A stretch of 64,000 bases of DNA from Streptomyces tuirus. GTDB taxonomy: Bacteria; Actinomycetota; Actinomycetes; Streptomycetales; Streptomycetaceae. A model generated the notes under the pieces. That model had not been told where the DNA came from. It saw only the letters and a program-made list of their open reading frames with translations, and searched no databases. The stretch covers positions 682,001 to 746,000 of the forward strand of contig JAGTPG010000001.1 in assembly GCA_018195615.1 (NCBI GenBank). The letters run 5' to 3'. Positions 36,408 to 44,395 of this stretch are shown here, piece by piece. Both the position numbers and the translations under genes were made by a program. Every line of letters begins with the position of its first letter. Within the stretch, counting starts at the first letter, position 1.

Positions 36408-36574
36408 GCCGCGTCCTCGATCAAGTCCAGGCGGCCGGCGTCGGCGAGGGTCTGGTGGGCGGCGGCCATCCGGTTCTGGGCGAGCGCGAGCGAGTCGAAC
36501 TCGGCGCCCGTCAGCTCACGGCCCAGGTTCGTCAGCTCCCTGTACCGCTCCGACGCCACCTCGTACACGGTCAC
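36404..36574 (-). CDS. Small helical protein
   Basis: 56 residues from GTG 36574: MTVYEVASERYRELTNLGRE, then ALAQNRMAAAHQTLADAGRL. The GTG overlaps the upstream stop. Confidence 0.55.
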   Translation of the reverse strand: MTVYEVASERYRELTNLGRELTGAEFDSLALAQNRMAAAHQTLADAGRLDLIEDAA

Positions 36575-36834
36575 AGCGCGCTGCACCTCGGGGTGACGCG
36601 GGCGTAGGACGCGGCCTCGTGAGCGAGGACGTCGTGCAGGGACAACAGGCTGTCGAAGTCCGCAGACGACTTGGCGGCAGCCGACAGGCGAGCGAGCCGC
36701 GAAGACAAACGGTCGACCTGCGAGTCGTAGCCGCGCTCCAGCCGGGCCAGCTGCTCGACAGCCGCCGGCGGCAGCGGGGCGGTGCCCGCGTGATCGGCGC
36801 GCTCGGGCGCCGGGATAAGCTTCGTGGTAACCAC
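36571..36834 (-). CDS. First gene of the transfer operon
   Basis: 87 residues: MVTTKLIPAPERADHAGTAP, then a helical region (QLARLERGYDSQVDRLSSRL). Probably the promoter-proximal gene of the Spd/Tra-like operon, since a consensus promoter lies 160-190 bases upstream. Role unknown. Confidence 0.55.
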   Translation of the reverse strand: MVTTKLIPAPERADHAGTAPLPPAAVEQLARLERGYDSQVDRLSSRLARLSAAAKSSADFDSLLSLHDVLAHEAASYARVTPRCSAL

Positions 36835-36992
36835 GGGTCTCCTAGTCAGAACCTTGTGGCCAGGGCCGGCACGCGAGGTGAGAGTCGCGTTGTCCGGCCC
36901 GTCTTCATTTGTGTGCCGTCCGCGGACTCGGTCCGGTGAGAGTGGACGACGCTTGCCGCTCTCAAGCTGTGGGCTTTAGAGCGACTGGTACG

Positions 36993-37021
36993 ACCGTAGA
37001 GCCCGTGGGTCTCCCCGTCAA
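36993..37021 (-). promoter_or_regulatory. Promoter of the transfer operon
   Basis: On the minus strand, -35 TTGACG (37021-37016) and -10 TACGGT (36998-36993), 17 bases apart, a good vegetative promoter. It points toward the gene at 36834 and lies back-to-back with a plus-strand promoter. Confidence 0.65.
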
Positions 37022-37050
37022 GCACCCAACTGACTTCGTCAAGCCAGACC

Positions 37051-37079
37051 TTGAGTGACCGTCGGTTGGCCCGTACTCT
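37051..37079 (+). promoter_or_regulatory. Promoter of the plus-strand island
   Basis: -35 TTGAGT, 17-base spacer, -10 TACTCT. The first codon of the gene at 37086 is 7 bases after the -10, so the mRNA is probably leaderless, and no Shine-Dalgarno is seen. Confidence 0.6.
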
Positions 37080-37085
37080 CGCGTC

Positions 37086-37331
37086 ATGGCCGACTCTCCC
37101 TACGCTCCCTACACCGAGCAACTCCGCGCGATCGCCGACCTCAACGAGCGCTGGGCGGCTTACCTCGACCTCGCCAAGCGCCTGGAGGACGAGCTGGAGC
37201 TGTGGCGCCGACGGCAGCGCCAGGAGATCGCGCTGGGCTTCCGAGAGCAGGGCAAGACCTGGAAGGAGATCGGCGAGGCCATGGGGCGCGTCACGTACCA
37301 GCGCGCCTTTCAGTTCGGCAAAGGTGAGTGA
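37086..37331 (+). CDS. Small HTH-like protein
   Basis: 81 residues: acidic head, a coiled helix (DLAKRLEDELELWRRRQRQE), and a C-terminal HTH-like part (FREQGKTWKEIGEAMGRVTYQRAFQF). It may regulate the divergent promoters here. Probably leaderless translation. Confidence 0.6.
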   Translation: MADSPYAPYTEQLRAIADLNERWAAYLDLAKRLEDELELWRRRQRQEIALGFREQGKTWKEIGEAMGRVTYQRAFQFGKGE

Positions 37332-37389
37332 CCGGTGAACCATGGGGTTGAGTCTTCGCGCGCGGACGCGCCCCGGCCATGAAGATCCC

Positions 37390-37437
37390 ATGCAGCGCCA
37401 TGCAGTGATCTGCAGCGGGACATGCAGCCACATGCAG
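37390..37437. repeat. Phased TGCAG iterons
   Basis: TGCAG occurs at 37391, 37401, 37411, 37423 and 37433, that is every 10, 10, 12 and 10 bases, mostly as ATGCAG. Helical phasing upstream of the XRE-Nudix gene suggests an operator array for its HTH domain. Confidence 0.7.
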
Positions 37438-37480
37438 ACCCGCTACAGAAAGGCCCACGACAGCGGCCCGGAGGCCGATA

Positions 37481-38115
37481 GTGGACGTCGCACAGTGGAC
37501 CGGGGAGAAAGCGGCCCGGCTACAAGACGCATTCGAAATGACTCAGGAGGAGTTCGCGGGAAAGCTTGGGGTGTCAGTGCGCAGTGTCGCCGCGTGGCGC
37601 GCTAATCCGCACATGGTTCCCAGCCGGAGACGCAGCGAATCCTGGACACGACTTACGGAATGGCAGGTGATGCGGTGCGCCGGAGGTTCATCCATTTGTC
37701 GCGGATAGCCACGCCTCAACCCGAGGCGCAGGCACTACGGGTGGCGATCGCCGTGGTACGCAAGGCCGGTGACGTGCTGCTCGTGTGCAGGCAGGACGGC
37801 GACGACATCGCCTGGCAGTTCCCGGCCGGCATCGTGAAGCCAGGCGGCTCAGCGTCGAAGGTCGCCGTGCGGGAAACCCTGGACGAAACCGGGGTCCATT
37901 GCACCGTCCGTGAACACCTGGGTGAACGACTACACCCTCATACCCGCGCAATCTGCGACTACTTCATCTGCGACTACGTACACGGCGAGGCGGTCAACGG
38001 GGATTCCTCCGAAAACGTCGCCGTGGTGTGGGCTCCGATAAACGAGCTCGCCCGCTTCATCCCCACCGACCGCATCTACCCGCCGATCCTGAACGCCCTG
38101 GAGGCGACCGTATGA
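37481..38115 (+). CDS. XRE HTH-Nudix fusion protein (frame break)
   Basis: About 212 residues from GTG 37481. XRE-type HTH at about 8-45 (DAFEMTQEEFAGKLGVSVRS), a short linker, and a Nudix domain with WQFPAGIVKPGGSASKVAVR and RETLDETGVH, a near-consensus Nudix box with Asp for one Glu. The frame changes near the C2 run at 37624-37625; one extra base joins HTH to Nudix. It may sense a nucleotide and regulate the island, binding the TGCAG array. The following Nudix gene overlaps the stop. Confidence 0.7.
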
Positions 38116-38522
38116 CGACCCAGACGAAGAAGCCCGGCATCTCCGCGGCAATCATTGTCGACGAGGGCCGTGTGTTGATGGTCCGGCGCCGCGTCGGCGA
38201 GGGCGACCTGCTCTGGCAGTTCCCCGCCGGCGCCATCGAGGAGGGCGAAGCCGCGGAGGACGCGGCGGTGCGGGAGACGATCGAGGAGACCGGCCTGGTC
38301 GTCACTGCGATCCGGCAGATCGGCTACCTGGCGTCGCACCCGAAGTCGGGCCGCGAGATGTTCTACACCGCCTGCGAGCCGCTGCAGGGTGAGGCGCGGG
38401 TCGCGGACGACGAGGAGCTCGACGCGGTCGCCTGGGTCGCCCACTCGGAGATCAAGGAGTACGTGCCATACGGCCTGTACGGGCCGGTGCAGGAGTACCT
38501 CGACGAGGCGCTCCCCCACTGA
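38112..38522 (+). CDS. Nudix hydrolase
   Basis: 136 residues with a perfect Nudix box (FPAGAIEEGEAAEDAAVRE, then TIEETGLV), which hydrolyses a nucleoside diphosphate linked to another moiety. Starts ATGA overlapping the previous stop, so it is coupled to the XRE-Nudix gene. Substrate unknown: candidates are modified NTPs or nucleotide sugars. Belongs to the island with the synthetase-like and ASCH genes. Confidence 0.85.
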   Translation: MTTQTKKPGISAAIIVDEGRVLMVRRRVGEGDLLWQFPAGAIEEGEAAEDAAVRETIEETGLVVTAIRQIGYLASHPKSGREMFYTACEPLQGEARVADDEELDAVAWVAHSEIKEYVPYGLYGPVQEYLDEALPH

Positions 38523-38530
38523 AACGCGAA

Positions 38531-38557
38531 CGGCCGGGCGGTCATCACCCGCCCGGC
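38531..38557 (+). terminator. Intercistronic hairpin
   Basis: GGCCGGGCGG, loop TCATCAC, CCGCCCGGCC, immediately after the Nudix stop. No U tract, so it may only attenuate before the next gene. Confidence 0.5.
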
Positions 38558-38624
38558 CGATTCGACCAGCGAGTCATCACCTCGCTGATCAGCAACCCAA
38601 CCCCTGTGAAGGATGGAGTTACCC

Positions 38625-38921
38625 ATGCAGAGTAGCGGCACAGCCACGCTTGCGCGCAGCGCTTTGTCGACGAATCGCTTGTTCGATACGCCACTCCCCC
38701 AGCTCCTCGCGGAGCTCGACGTCGAACTGGTCGACTCCAGCATCACGAACGCCGGGTTCTTCGGCGCGCTGGTAGAGCACCGCGACGGGTCCCGTCTCCT
38801 CGCCATGCCGACAGGCCGTAGCGAGCTGGAGCACGACACCGTCGCCCGCTACCTCCTCGCCCAGGTCTTCGACGTGGACCTGCCGAAGCTGCCCGCACCA
38901 TTCGTCACCAGCGAGATGTAG
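38625..38921 (+). CDS. Small protein of the Nudix/synthetase-like island
   Basis: 98 residues from ATG 38625, which has GGAG 8 bases upstream. Opens MQSSGTATLARSALSTNRLF, then alternating strands and helices (ELVDSSITNAGFFGALVEHR, TVARYLLAQVFDVDLPKL). No domain recognised. It lies 10 bases before the synthetase-like gene, so the two are probably co-translated. Confidence 0.55.
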   Translation: MQSSGTATLARSALSTNRLFDTPLPQLLAELDVELVDSSITNAGFFGALVEHRDGSRLLAMPTGRSELEHDTVARYLLAQVFDVDLPKLPAPFVTSEM

Positions 38922-38930
38922 GGGGCGGGG

Positions 38931-40039
38931 ATGACTTCGTATCCCGTGTCTCCGAACACAGTGCTGGCCAATGCGCTGAGCAGTGTCGAGGATGTCCTCG
39001 CGCCCCGCATGAAGGCCGCCAGCCCTCAGGGGATCGTGTTCGCGGTCGGCACGCAGATCAACGGCGTTCCGCACCTCGGCACGTCGCTGGTGCAGAGTCT
39101 GACGTTCGCCGCGGCGGCCCGCGCGAGGGACCGCTTCCGTGTTCCCGTCGAGGTCGTGTTCGGTGCCCTGGACAACGCGCCGTTCGAGGTCGTCGTCGAC
39201 GATGCGTCTGGTCACCGCTATCAGCGGGCCTACGCGCAGGCGCTCGGCGAGGACGTTCTCGCGAAGCAAGTCGACGTCCTGTACCGGCCGCTGTTCGCCG
39301 CGTTGTCCGACCGGCTGTCGATCCCGTTCACGATCGAAATGTACTCCCGGCAGCAGCAGGCCGAGTGTTTCCGGACGACGTGGCTGCGGGCGCATCGCCG
39401 TATCGATGCTGCCCGCTGGTGGCTCGACCCGGCGCACGGCACGCCGCACGTCCGTGTCCCGTGCCCGGCACCGGGCTGCGGGTGGGCGGAGAAGTACGCG
39501 GAGCGAACCAGCGTCCTACTAGCCGACGACCACGCTGTGGTGCACGCCGTGTGCCTCCAGCATGGGCCATATGAGGTCGTCATCGCCCGAGCGGGGGCGG
39601 CTACCTCGACCTGGCGACGCTGTACCGCAACCTCGTCAAGGAGCTCTCAGCCGTCGCGGACCGCGATCGGCTGTCGGTGATGGTCAAGGGTGGCGACTGG
39701 GTGTTCGGCTCCACCCTCGTCGACAACGCGCTGACCGCGATCGGGCTTGCCGGTGCGCAGCTGCCGACGCGGCTGTTCTGCCCGCAGGTCGTCACCGACA
39801 CGGGTGCGAAACTGTCCAAGTCGCTCATCCGGGAAGGGCGCGCGTCCTTGCCTGAGGGTGCTGCCCCGTGGATGCTCGACACCCGGGAGTGGCCAGGATC
39901 GTTGAGCGAGTACGCCGACCGGCTGCTCGACATGGCCGGGGTCTTCCTGTCCGACCCGCGGCACTTCTTCCGCTCGTACTCGGCTGGAGAGCTCGGCCGC
40001 ATGATGTCCGAACCGACGAGGAGCGTCACCGCCCCATGA
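38931..40039 (+). CDS. Class I aminoacyl-tRNA synthetase-like protein (frame break)
   Basis: About 370 residues. HIGH-like motif GVPHLGTSLVQ (about 42) in a Rossmann-like half, a CPAPGCGWA zinc-knuckle-like segment (about 180), and a KMSKS-like motif AKLSKSL (about 305). The arrangement resembles class I lysyl-tRNA synthetase, yet it is far shorter than the ~520-residue enzyme and lacks a visible anticodon-binding domain. The frame breaks at the G5 run 39593-39597; one base more restores the read from EVVIARAGG. It may charge or ligate a small molecule, or modify nucleotides, rather than load tRNA. Overlaps the ASCH gene by 4 bases. Confidence 0.75.
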
Positions 40040-40410
40040 GCGACACGACCACCGCCCGCAGACACGACCTGAACCTGTACCGCCGGTACTTCGATCTCGT
40101 TGCCGCTGGCCGTAAGACGATCGAGGTCCGGGTGAAGTATCCGCACCTCGCCGACATGGCCGCGGGTGACACGATCCGGTTCCGCATCAAGGGCACGGAG
40201 GAGACGTGCGACGTTCGGGTCCTGCGGGTGACCGCGTATCCCGACTTCGAGGCGCTCCTCGATGGTGAGGGGCCGGCGAACGTGAACCCGACTTCAAGCC
40301 GCGAGCAACAACTGGCGAACATCCGCGCCATCTACCCGCCGGCGAAGGAGCAGCTCGGCGCACTCGCGATCGCGATCGAGCTCCTCGCTGTAGGAGGGCC
40401 TGGCGTCTGA
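40036..40410 (+). CDS. ASCH domain protein
   Basis: 124 residues, starting MSDTTTARRHDLNLYRRYFD. Contains GRKTIEVRV with the ASCH G-x-K-x-x-E-x-R pattern, a beta barrel (GDTIRFRIKGTEETCDVRV) and ending IYPPAKEQLGALAIAIELL. ASCH proteins bind RNA or modified nucleosides; one bacterial member hydrolyses N4-acetylcytidine. It is coupled to the synthetase-like gene (ATGA) and terminates an operon, so a combined nucleotide or RNA role is likely. Confidence 0.85.
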   Translation: MSDTTTARRHDLNLYRRYFDLVAAGRKTIEVRVKYPHLADMAAGDTIRFRIKGTEETCDVRVLRVTAYPDFEALLDGEGPANVNPTSSREQQLANIRAIYPPAKEQLGALAIAIELLAVGGPGV

Positions 40411-40469
40411 GCTCCGCCGTTGCCGGAGCCGTTTTCCGTCTCGCGCGCCTGAGTAACTGTTCCGCCACT

Positions 40470-40510
40470 CGTGGGTCTCGCCTGATTCAGGTGGGGCCCA
40501 CGTTTCTTTT
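40470..40510 (+). terminator. Rho-independent terminator of the island operon
   Basis: CGTGGG(TC) pairs with (GG)CCCACG around a loop CGCCTGATTCAGGTG, which can itself pair (CCTGATTCAGG); followed by TTTCTTTT. It follows the ASCH gene. Confidence 0.65.
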
Positions 40511-40515
40511 CCCTG

Positions 40516-40932
40516 GTGAGCCACCTCACACCCTCTGCCGTCCGCTTGCCGGAGCTTCCCCGTCCGCCAGAAGCTTCCGTCGTCAACTTGGCGCGGCCTC
40601 GGGGTGTTGGGGTGGAGTGTCCGAAGTGTAAGTCGGTCAACGTGCAGCAGCTACGCGGGTACTGGGAATCTCTGCCCGCCGAGTCCCCGCACCGCGGCCG
40701 GTATGCCCCGCCGGGTGAGCCTGGCCTGAAGTTCTGGGCCGCCATGCTGGCGATCGGCGCCGGTATCTGGTTGGCGGTGACGGGCGCGGTCCTAATCGGC
40801 CTGCTGGTCGTGGTGGGCGGCCTCGTGTGGGGTGCGGTGATGGCGGGCCAACAGCGGGCCTACGAGATGGCGCTGGCGGCGTACAACCGGTCCGTCGTCT
40901 GCCTGGCCGGGTACCACGTGTTCGCGCCGTAG
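40516..40932 (+). CDS. Membrane protein with zinc ribbon
   Basis: 138 residues from GTG 40516. N-terminal zinc-knuckle-like CPKCKSVNVQ (the second CxxC near the C-terminus is lacking), and two hydrophobic helices (FWAAMLAIGAGIWLAVTGAV, LIGLLVVVGGLVWGAVMAG). May be an autonomous gene after the terminator. Unknown function. Confidence 0.55.
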   Translation: MSHLTPSAVRLPELPRPPEASVVNLARPRGVGVECPKCKSVNVQQLRGYWESLPAESPHRGRYAPPGEPGLKFWAAMLAIGAGIWLAVTGAVLIGLLVVVGGLVWGAVMAGQQRAYEMALAAYNRSVVCLAGYHVFAP

Positions 40933-41205
40933 GCCTGCTGCGTCGAGGCCTCAGCCCGACTGAGCGGGGGCTTCGTCGCAGCTTGGACGGTCGGCCGCGT
41001 GACCTGCCGAAACACCCCATCCGTCCACAAATTTGTTCGAGCAGTCACGGCTTGTCCAGACCTTCACCCCTGCTCTTTCGGCGCCCGTGTCAGGCCGTTA
41101 GTCTGGGCTTTCTGGGGGATGCGCCTGCGCGCCCGGGAACCCGCCGGAGGCCGCCTGGGGGCGGCTGCTCTACGGTGGCAGCAGGCGTGAAAGGGGACTT
41201 TGACC

Positions 41206-41658
41206 ATGGCGAGCGTGCGGGACGTGGCAGCGTACATACTGGCGAAGGAAGCGCCGATGTCTGCCATGAAGCTGCAGAAGCTCTGCTACTTCGCCTACGG
41301 CTACCACCTCGCTTGGGAGGACCGGCAGCTGTTCCCTGAGCGCTTCGAGGCGTGGGCGAACGGGCCTGTCGTGAAGGAGCTGTACGCCCAGCACCGGGGA
41401 CGGTTCAACCTCGACAGGGGCGACATCGCCGGCGACCCGACAGTGCTGGATGACGACGAGCGTGACTCGGTGAACGTGGTCCTCGAGAACTTCCGCGCCT
41501 TCGACGCCCATGAACTGTCGGCGATGACGCACCAGCCCGGCCCGTGGCTGGACGCCCGGAGCCGGGCTGGCGTCACCGATCTGCAGCGCTCGAACGAGGA
41601 ACTGCGGGACGAGGAGATCGCCGACTTCTTCGGCGCGCTTGTGGGCCGCGAGGACTGA
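41206..41658 (+). CDS. panA: Panacea (DUF4065/SocA-like) antitoxin PanA
   Basis: 150 residues. N-terminal motif MKLQKLCYFAYGYHLAWEDR and ERFEAWANGPVVKELYAQHR are conserved in Panacea proteins, which neutralise many unrelated toxins encoded next to them. C-terminal helices follow. The start is ATG 41206, with AAAGGGG upstream. Only two bases separate it from the next gene, which fits a toxin-antitoxin pair. Confidence 0.85.
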   Translation: MASVRDVAAYILAKEAPMSAMKLQKLCYFAYGYHLAWEDRQLFPERFEAWANGPVVKELYAQHRGRFNLDRGDIAGDPTVLDDDERDSVNVVLENFRAFDAHELSAMTHQPGPWLDARSRAGVTDLQRSNEELRDEEIADFFGALVGRED

Positions 41659-41660
41659 GG

Positions 41661-42131
41661 GTGGCCCGGGGGAAACCGAAGAAGAAGCTTGCGCTGCCTC
41701 CGGGCAGTGTCGCGTCCGGCAAGCGGACTGGTGATCCGGTTTCGCTGCTGCCGAGTTCGTCGAGCTCGGAGGAGCGCATCTGCTGGCGGTTCACTCATCT
41801 CGATCGTGAGGGTCCGTGGGGGCTGGCCCCGCTGGATCATGAACGGGTTCAGGCTCTGATCGCGGACATGGTGAAGTTCGAGAATCAGACCATCAACGAA
41901 TTGTTCCATCAGGGCGAGTGGCCGGGTAAATGCCATGACGTTGCGGAGCTGCCGAACAAGAGGGCGCTGGAGCGGCTGACTGCGATCGGCCTGCCGGATA
42001 TGACGAAGATCTGGAAGCTTCGGATCGGCGGCCCTGGCCGGCTGTGGGGGTTCCTCGTTGGCAACGTGTTCCACATCATCTGGTGGGACCCGGGCCACGA
42101 GGTGTGGCCGTCGAAGAAGAAGCACACGTGA
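41661..42131 (+). CDS. Putative Panacea-associated toxin PanT
   Basis: 156 residues from GTG 41661, with basic N-terminus (ARGKPKKKLALPPG) and a domain with RFTHLDREGPWGLAPLDHER and KIWKLRIGGPGRLWGFLVGN then IIWWDPGHEVWP. The second segment resembles the core of RelE/HigB-like mRNA-cutting toxins, but I see no sure catalytic residues. Its position straight after PanA supports the toxin call. Confidence 0.7.
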   Translation: MARGKPKKKLALPPGSVASGKRTGDPVSLLPSSSSSEERICWRFTHLDREGPWGLAPLDHERVQALIADMVKFENQTINELFHQGEWPGKCHDVAELPNKRALERLTAIGLPDMTKIWKLRIGGPGRLWGFLVGNVFHIIWWDPGHEVWPSKKKHT

Positions 42132-42196
42132 GCGAGCCCCCGCAGCCAACCCTTCAGTTCTAGTGGTCGTCGCAACACCCCAGCTCAAGGGGTGCG

Positions 42197-43447
42197 ATGG
42201 ACTTCCAGATCCGGAAGGTCCGCAAGGGTCAGGGGCCTCGGAGGCTCCGGGCCGAGCGGGAGGAATACTTCCGGCTCGTGCAGATGGGGCTAACCAACCG
42301 AGAGGCAAGCCGACGTGTCGGTGTCCATGAACGGACCGGCCGTGAATGGCGAAACGGGCGGACCGACCCGAAGCGCCGGCGGGCTCCTGCTCAGCAAGAG
42401 CAGGAGCCCGCGCCCTCGGCAACGAGATACCTGCGTGAGGACGAACGCATCCACATAGCCGATCGGCTGCGGGAGAAAGCGTCCGTTCGAACCATCGCGG
42501 CCGAGTTGGGCCGCAGCCCGTCCACGATCAGCCGGGAGATACGCCGCAACGGCATGCCTCTGCGCGGTGATCGCAGCCGCTGGGCCTACCGTCCTCACGC
42601 CGCTCAGCGCCGGGCCGACGCGCGTCGGCCTCGTCCCATGCCCGGCACGATCGGTCACAACGCCGAGTTGCGGGACTTCATCCAGGCCCACCTGACGATG
42701 CGATGGAGTCCGGAACAGATCTGCCACGCTCTTCGCAGACGGTTCCCCGACCGGCCGGAGATGCACGTGGTCCACGAGACGATCTACCAGGCTCTCTATG
42801 TCCAGGGCCGCGGGGAGCTACGACGCGAGCTGGCCAGAGCCCTGCGCACGGGTCGGGCTCGGCGCAAGCCGCACCGCCAGGCCGCGTCTCGGCAGCCGCG
42901 TTTCTCTCATCCCATGGTGATGATCAGCGACCGTCCGGCAGAGGTCGAGGACCGGGCGGTGCCCGGGCACTGGGAAGGAGACCTGATCATCGGCAAGGAC
43001 GGCGCCTCCGCCATCGGAACCCTGGTCGAGCGGGCCACTCGCTACGTCATGCTCGTCCACCTGCCGCTCGGCCGTTCCGCCGAGGATGTCAGCACCGCCC
43101 TGCAGACCACCATCCAGCCTCTGCCTCGGCATCTGGCAAAGTCGCTGACCTGGGATCAGGGCTCCGAGATGGCCGCTCACCATGCCTTCACTGTCGCCAC
43201 CGACATCCCGGTCTACTTCTGCAACCCCGGCAGCCCCTGGCAGCGCGGCTCCAACGAGAACACGAACGGCCTGCTGCGGCAGTACTTCCCGAAGGGCACC
43301 GACCTGTCGGTCCACACCCGCGAGGACCTGGATGCCGTGGCCGCCGAACTCAACGCCAGGCCGCGCAAAACGCTCGGCTGGGACACCCCCGCCCAACGGC
43401 TCGCCGCGCTTTCGACCTCGGCGGCGCCGCCCGGAGCTGGCCGCTAG
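42197..43447 (+). CDS. IS30-family transposase
   Basis: 416 residues. N-terminal HTH (EYFRLVQMGLTNREASRRVG and later SVRTIAAELGRSPSTISREI) and a DDE core: GHWEGDLIIG (D), SLTWDQGSEM (D) and PWQRGSNENTNGLLRQYFPKG (E, with the IS30 N-E-N signature). Length and motifs are complete, so probably active. The G+C and codon use match neighbours. It opens with ATG after a short leader that contains the left end. Confidence 0.95.
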   Translation: MDFQIRKVRKGQGPRRLRAEREEYFRLVQMGLTNREASRRVGVHERTGREWRNGRTDPKRRRAPAQQEQEPAPSATRYLREDERIHIADRLREKASVRTIAAELGRSPSTISREIRRNGMPLRGDRSRWAYRPHAAQRRADARRPRPMPGTIGHNAELRDFIQAHLTMRWSPEQICHALRRRFPDRPEMHVVHETIYQALYVQGRGELRRELARALRTGRARRKPHRQAASRQPRFSHPMVMISDRPAEVEDRAVPGHWEGDLIIGKDGASAIGTLVERATRYVMLVHLPLGRSAEDVSTALQTTIQPLPRHLAKSLTWDQGSEMAAHHAFTVATDIPVYFCNPGSPWQRGSNENTNGLLRQYFPKGTDLSVHTREDLDAVAAELNARPRKTLGWDTPAQRLAALSTSAAPPGAGR

Positions 43448-43677
43448 CCCTGCTCGGCGGGGACCTCTTGCCCCTCGGCGTCTGCCTTCTTGATCAGCTT
43501 GCGGACGTACTCGCGAGTCCAGCCGGTGATCCGGGCGACCTGGGCCTGTGAGCCGCGCTCATCGGTCTGGCGCAGCGCGGCTACGGCCTCGGCTTGGAGA
43601 TTGCTGCGGGCGGCTTCAAGGGCTTCCTCGGCGTCCCGATAGCGCTGGGCTGCGAGTTCGAGCTTGGCGATATCCAT
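43444..43677 (-). CDS. Small HTH-like protein
   Basis: 77 residues from ATG 43677: MDIAKLELAAQRYRDAEEAL, helical, and a C-terminal HTH (RGSQAQVARITGWTREYVRK, then LIKKADAEG). Divergent from the gene at 43805, with a GTTGGCCAAC palindrome between them, so probably an autoregulated DNA-binding protein. Related small proteins occur in actinobacterial mobile elements. Confidence 0.65.
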   Translation of the reverse strand: MDIAKLELAAQRYRDAEEALEAARSNLQAEAVAALRQTDERGSQAQVARITGWTREYVRKLIKKADAEGQEVPAEQG

Positions 43678-43699
43678 GCCGTCATCATGCCCCATCCCT

Positions 43700-43755
43700 G
43701 TTGGCCAACTCAATATGCGAACACGGTTGACAATGAGAACTGAGTAGGCCAACAT
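43700..43755 (+). promoter_or_regulatory. Promoter/operator between divergent genes
   Basis: Perfect palindrome GTTGGCCAAC (43700-43709), then -35 TTGACA (43727-43732), 17-base spacer and -10 CAACAT (43750-43755) which lies inside GGCCAACATAG. Likely promoter for the gene at 43805 and a site for the small HTH protein. Confidence 0.6.
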
Positions 43756-43804
43756 AGTTCACATGAGGGAGCGGGGAAGCCGCACCAACCGAGAGGAGCC
43801 CACG

Positions 43805-44356
43805 ATGGACATCGCCCAGGTCGAGACCGCAGTCATCAACCGCAGCGAGGTCGTCATCGCCCGCGGCCCCCTTGCTGGCTACAAGGGTCGCGTCACCGGC
43901 TACGGCTTCGCCTACGACATGCTCCGCATCTACCTCACCGACGACAACGGCGACATCTTCGACAAGGTCAGCGTTTACCGGTCGCAGGTGGACCTCGCCG
44001 TCACCGAGACCGAGGTCGCCGCCGAGCCGGCCCGCGAAGAGGCTGAGCTGACCACCGAGCCGGTGCACGTCATCGCCCACCGCATCAACACCCGGATCGC
44101 CCCTCAGCGGCGGAACCGGCTCGGCAAGGTCACGGCCTTTGTCCAGCCCTGCGGAACCCTCCGGATCGCAGCTCGGAACTGCTCTGCCGCCGAGATCGTC
44201 ATCACCGAGGCAATCAAGTCGCTCGGGCTGAAGGAAGCAACCTGCGGCATCGACCGCTTCCAGGTCCGCTTCCGCGACGGCGAGGTCCTCACATACCCGC
44301 TGGGATACCAGCTCAACACGAAGGGCCTCTGCCCCAGGACCGGCGCCTTCATCTAA
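43805..44356 (+). CDS. Protein with KOW-like motif
   Basis: 183 residues. MDIAQVETAVINRSEVVIAR then GPLAGYKGRVTGYGFAYDM resembles a KOW motif (RNA or RNA-polymerase binding, as in NusG). An acidic linker (about 65-85) leads to a beta-rich C-terminal half. It could be an antitermination or translation factor, but that is weak inference. Terminator follows. Confidence 0.5.
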   Translation: MDIAQVETAVINRSEVVIARGPLAGYKGRVTGYGFAYDMLRIYLTDDNGDIFDKVSVYRSQVDLAVTETEVAAEPAREEAELTTEPVHVIAHRINTRIAPQRRNRLGKVTAFVQPCGTLRIAARNCSAAEIVITEAIKSLGLKEATCGIDRFQVRFRDGEVLTYPLGYQLNTKGLCPRTGAFI

Positions 44357-44360
44357 GGCC

Positions 44361-44395
44361 CGAGGCCCTGACCGGGATTCCCGGTCAGGGCCTCG
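44361..44395 (+). terminator. Rho-independent-type hairpin
   Basis: Perfect stem CGAGGCCCTGACCGGG/CCCGGTCAGGGCCTCG (16 bp) with ATT loop, just after the KOW-like gene. No long U tract, but this strong stem is typical of Streptomyces terminators. Confidence 0.65.

Noticed and set aside
37390..37437. TGCAG repeats as a CRISPR or tandem repeat gene
   Set aside because: Units are only 5-6 bases with helical spacing and no spacers; operator use is more likely.
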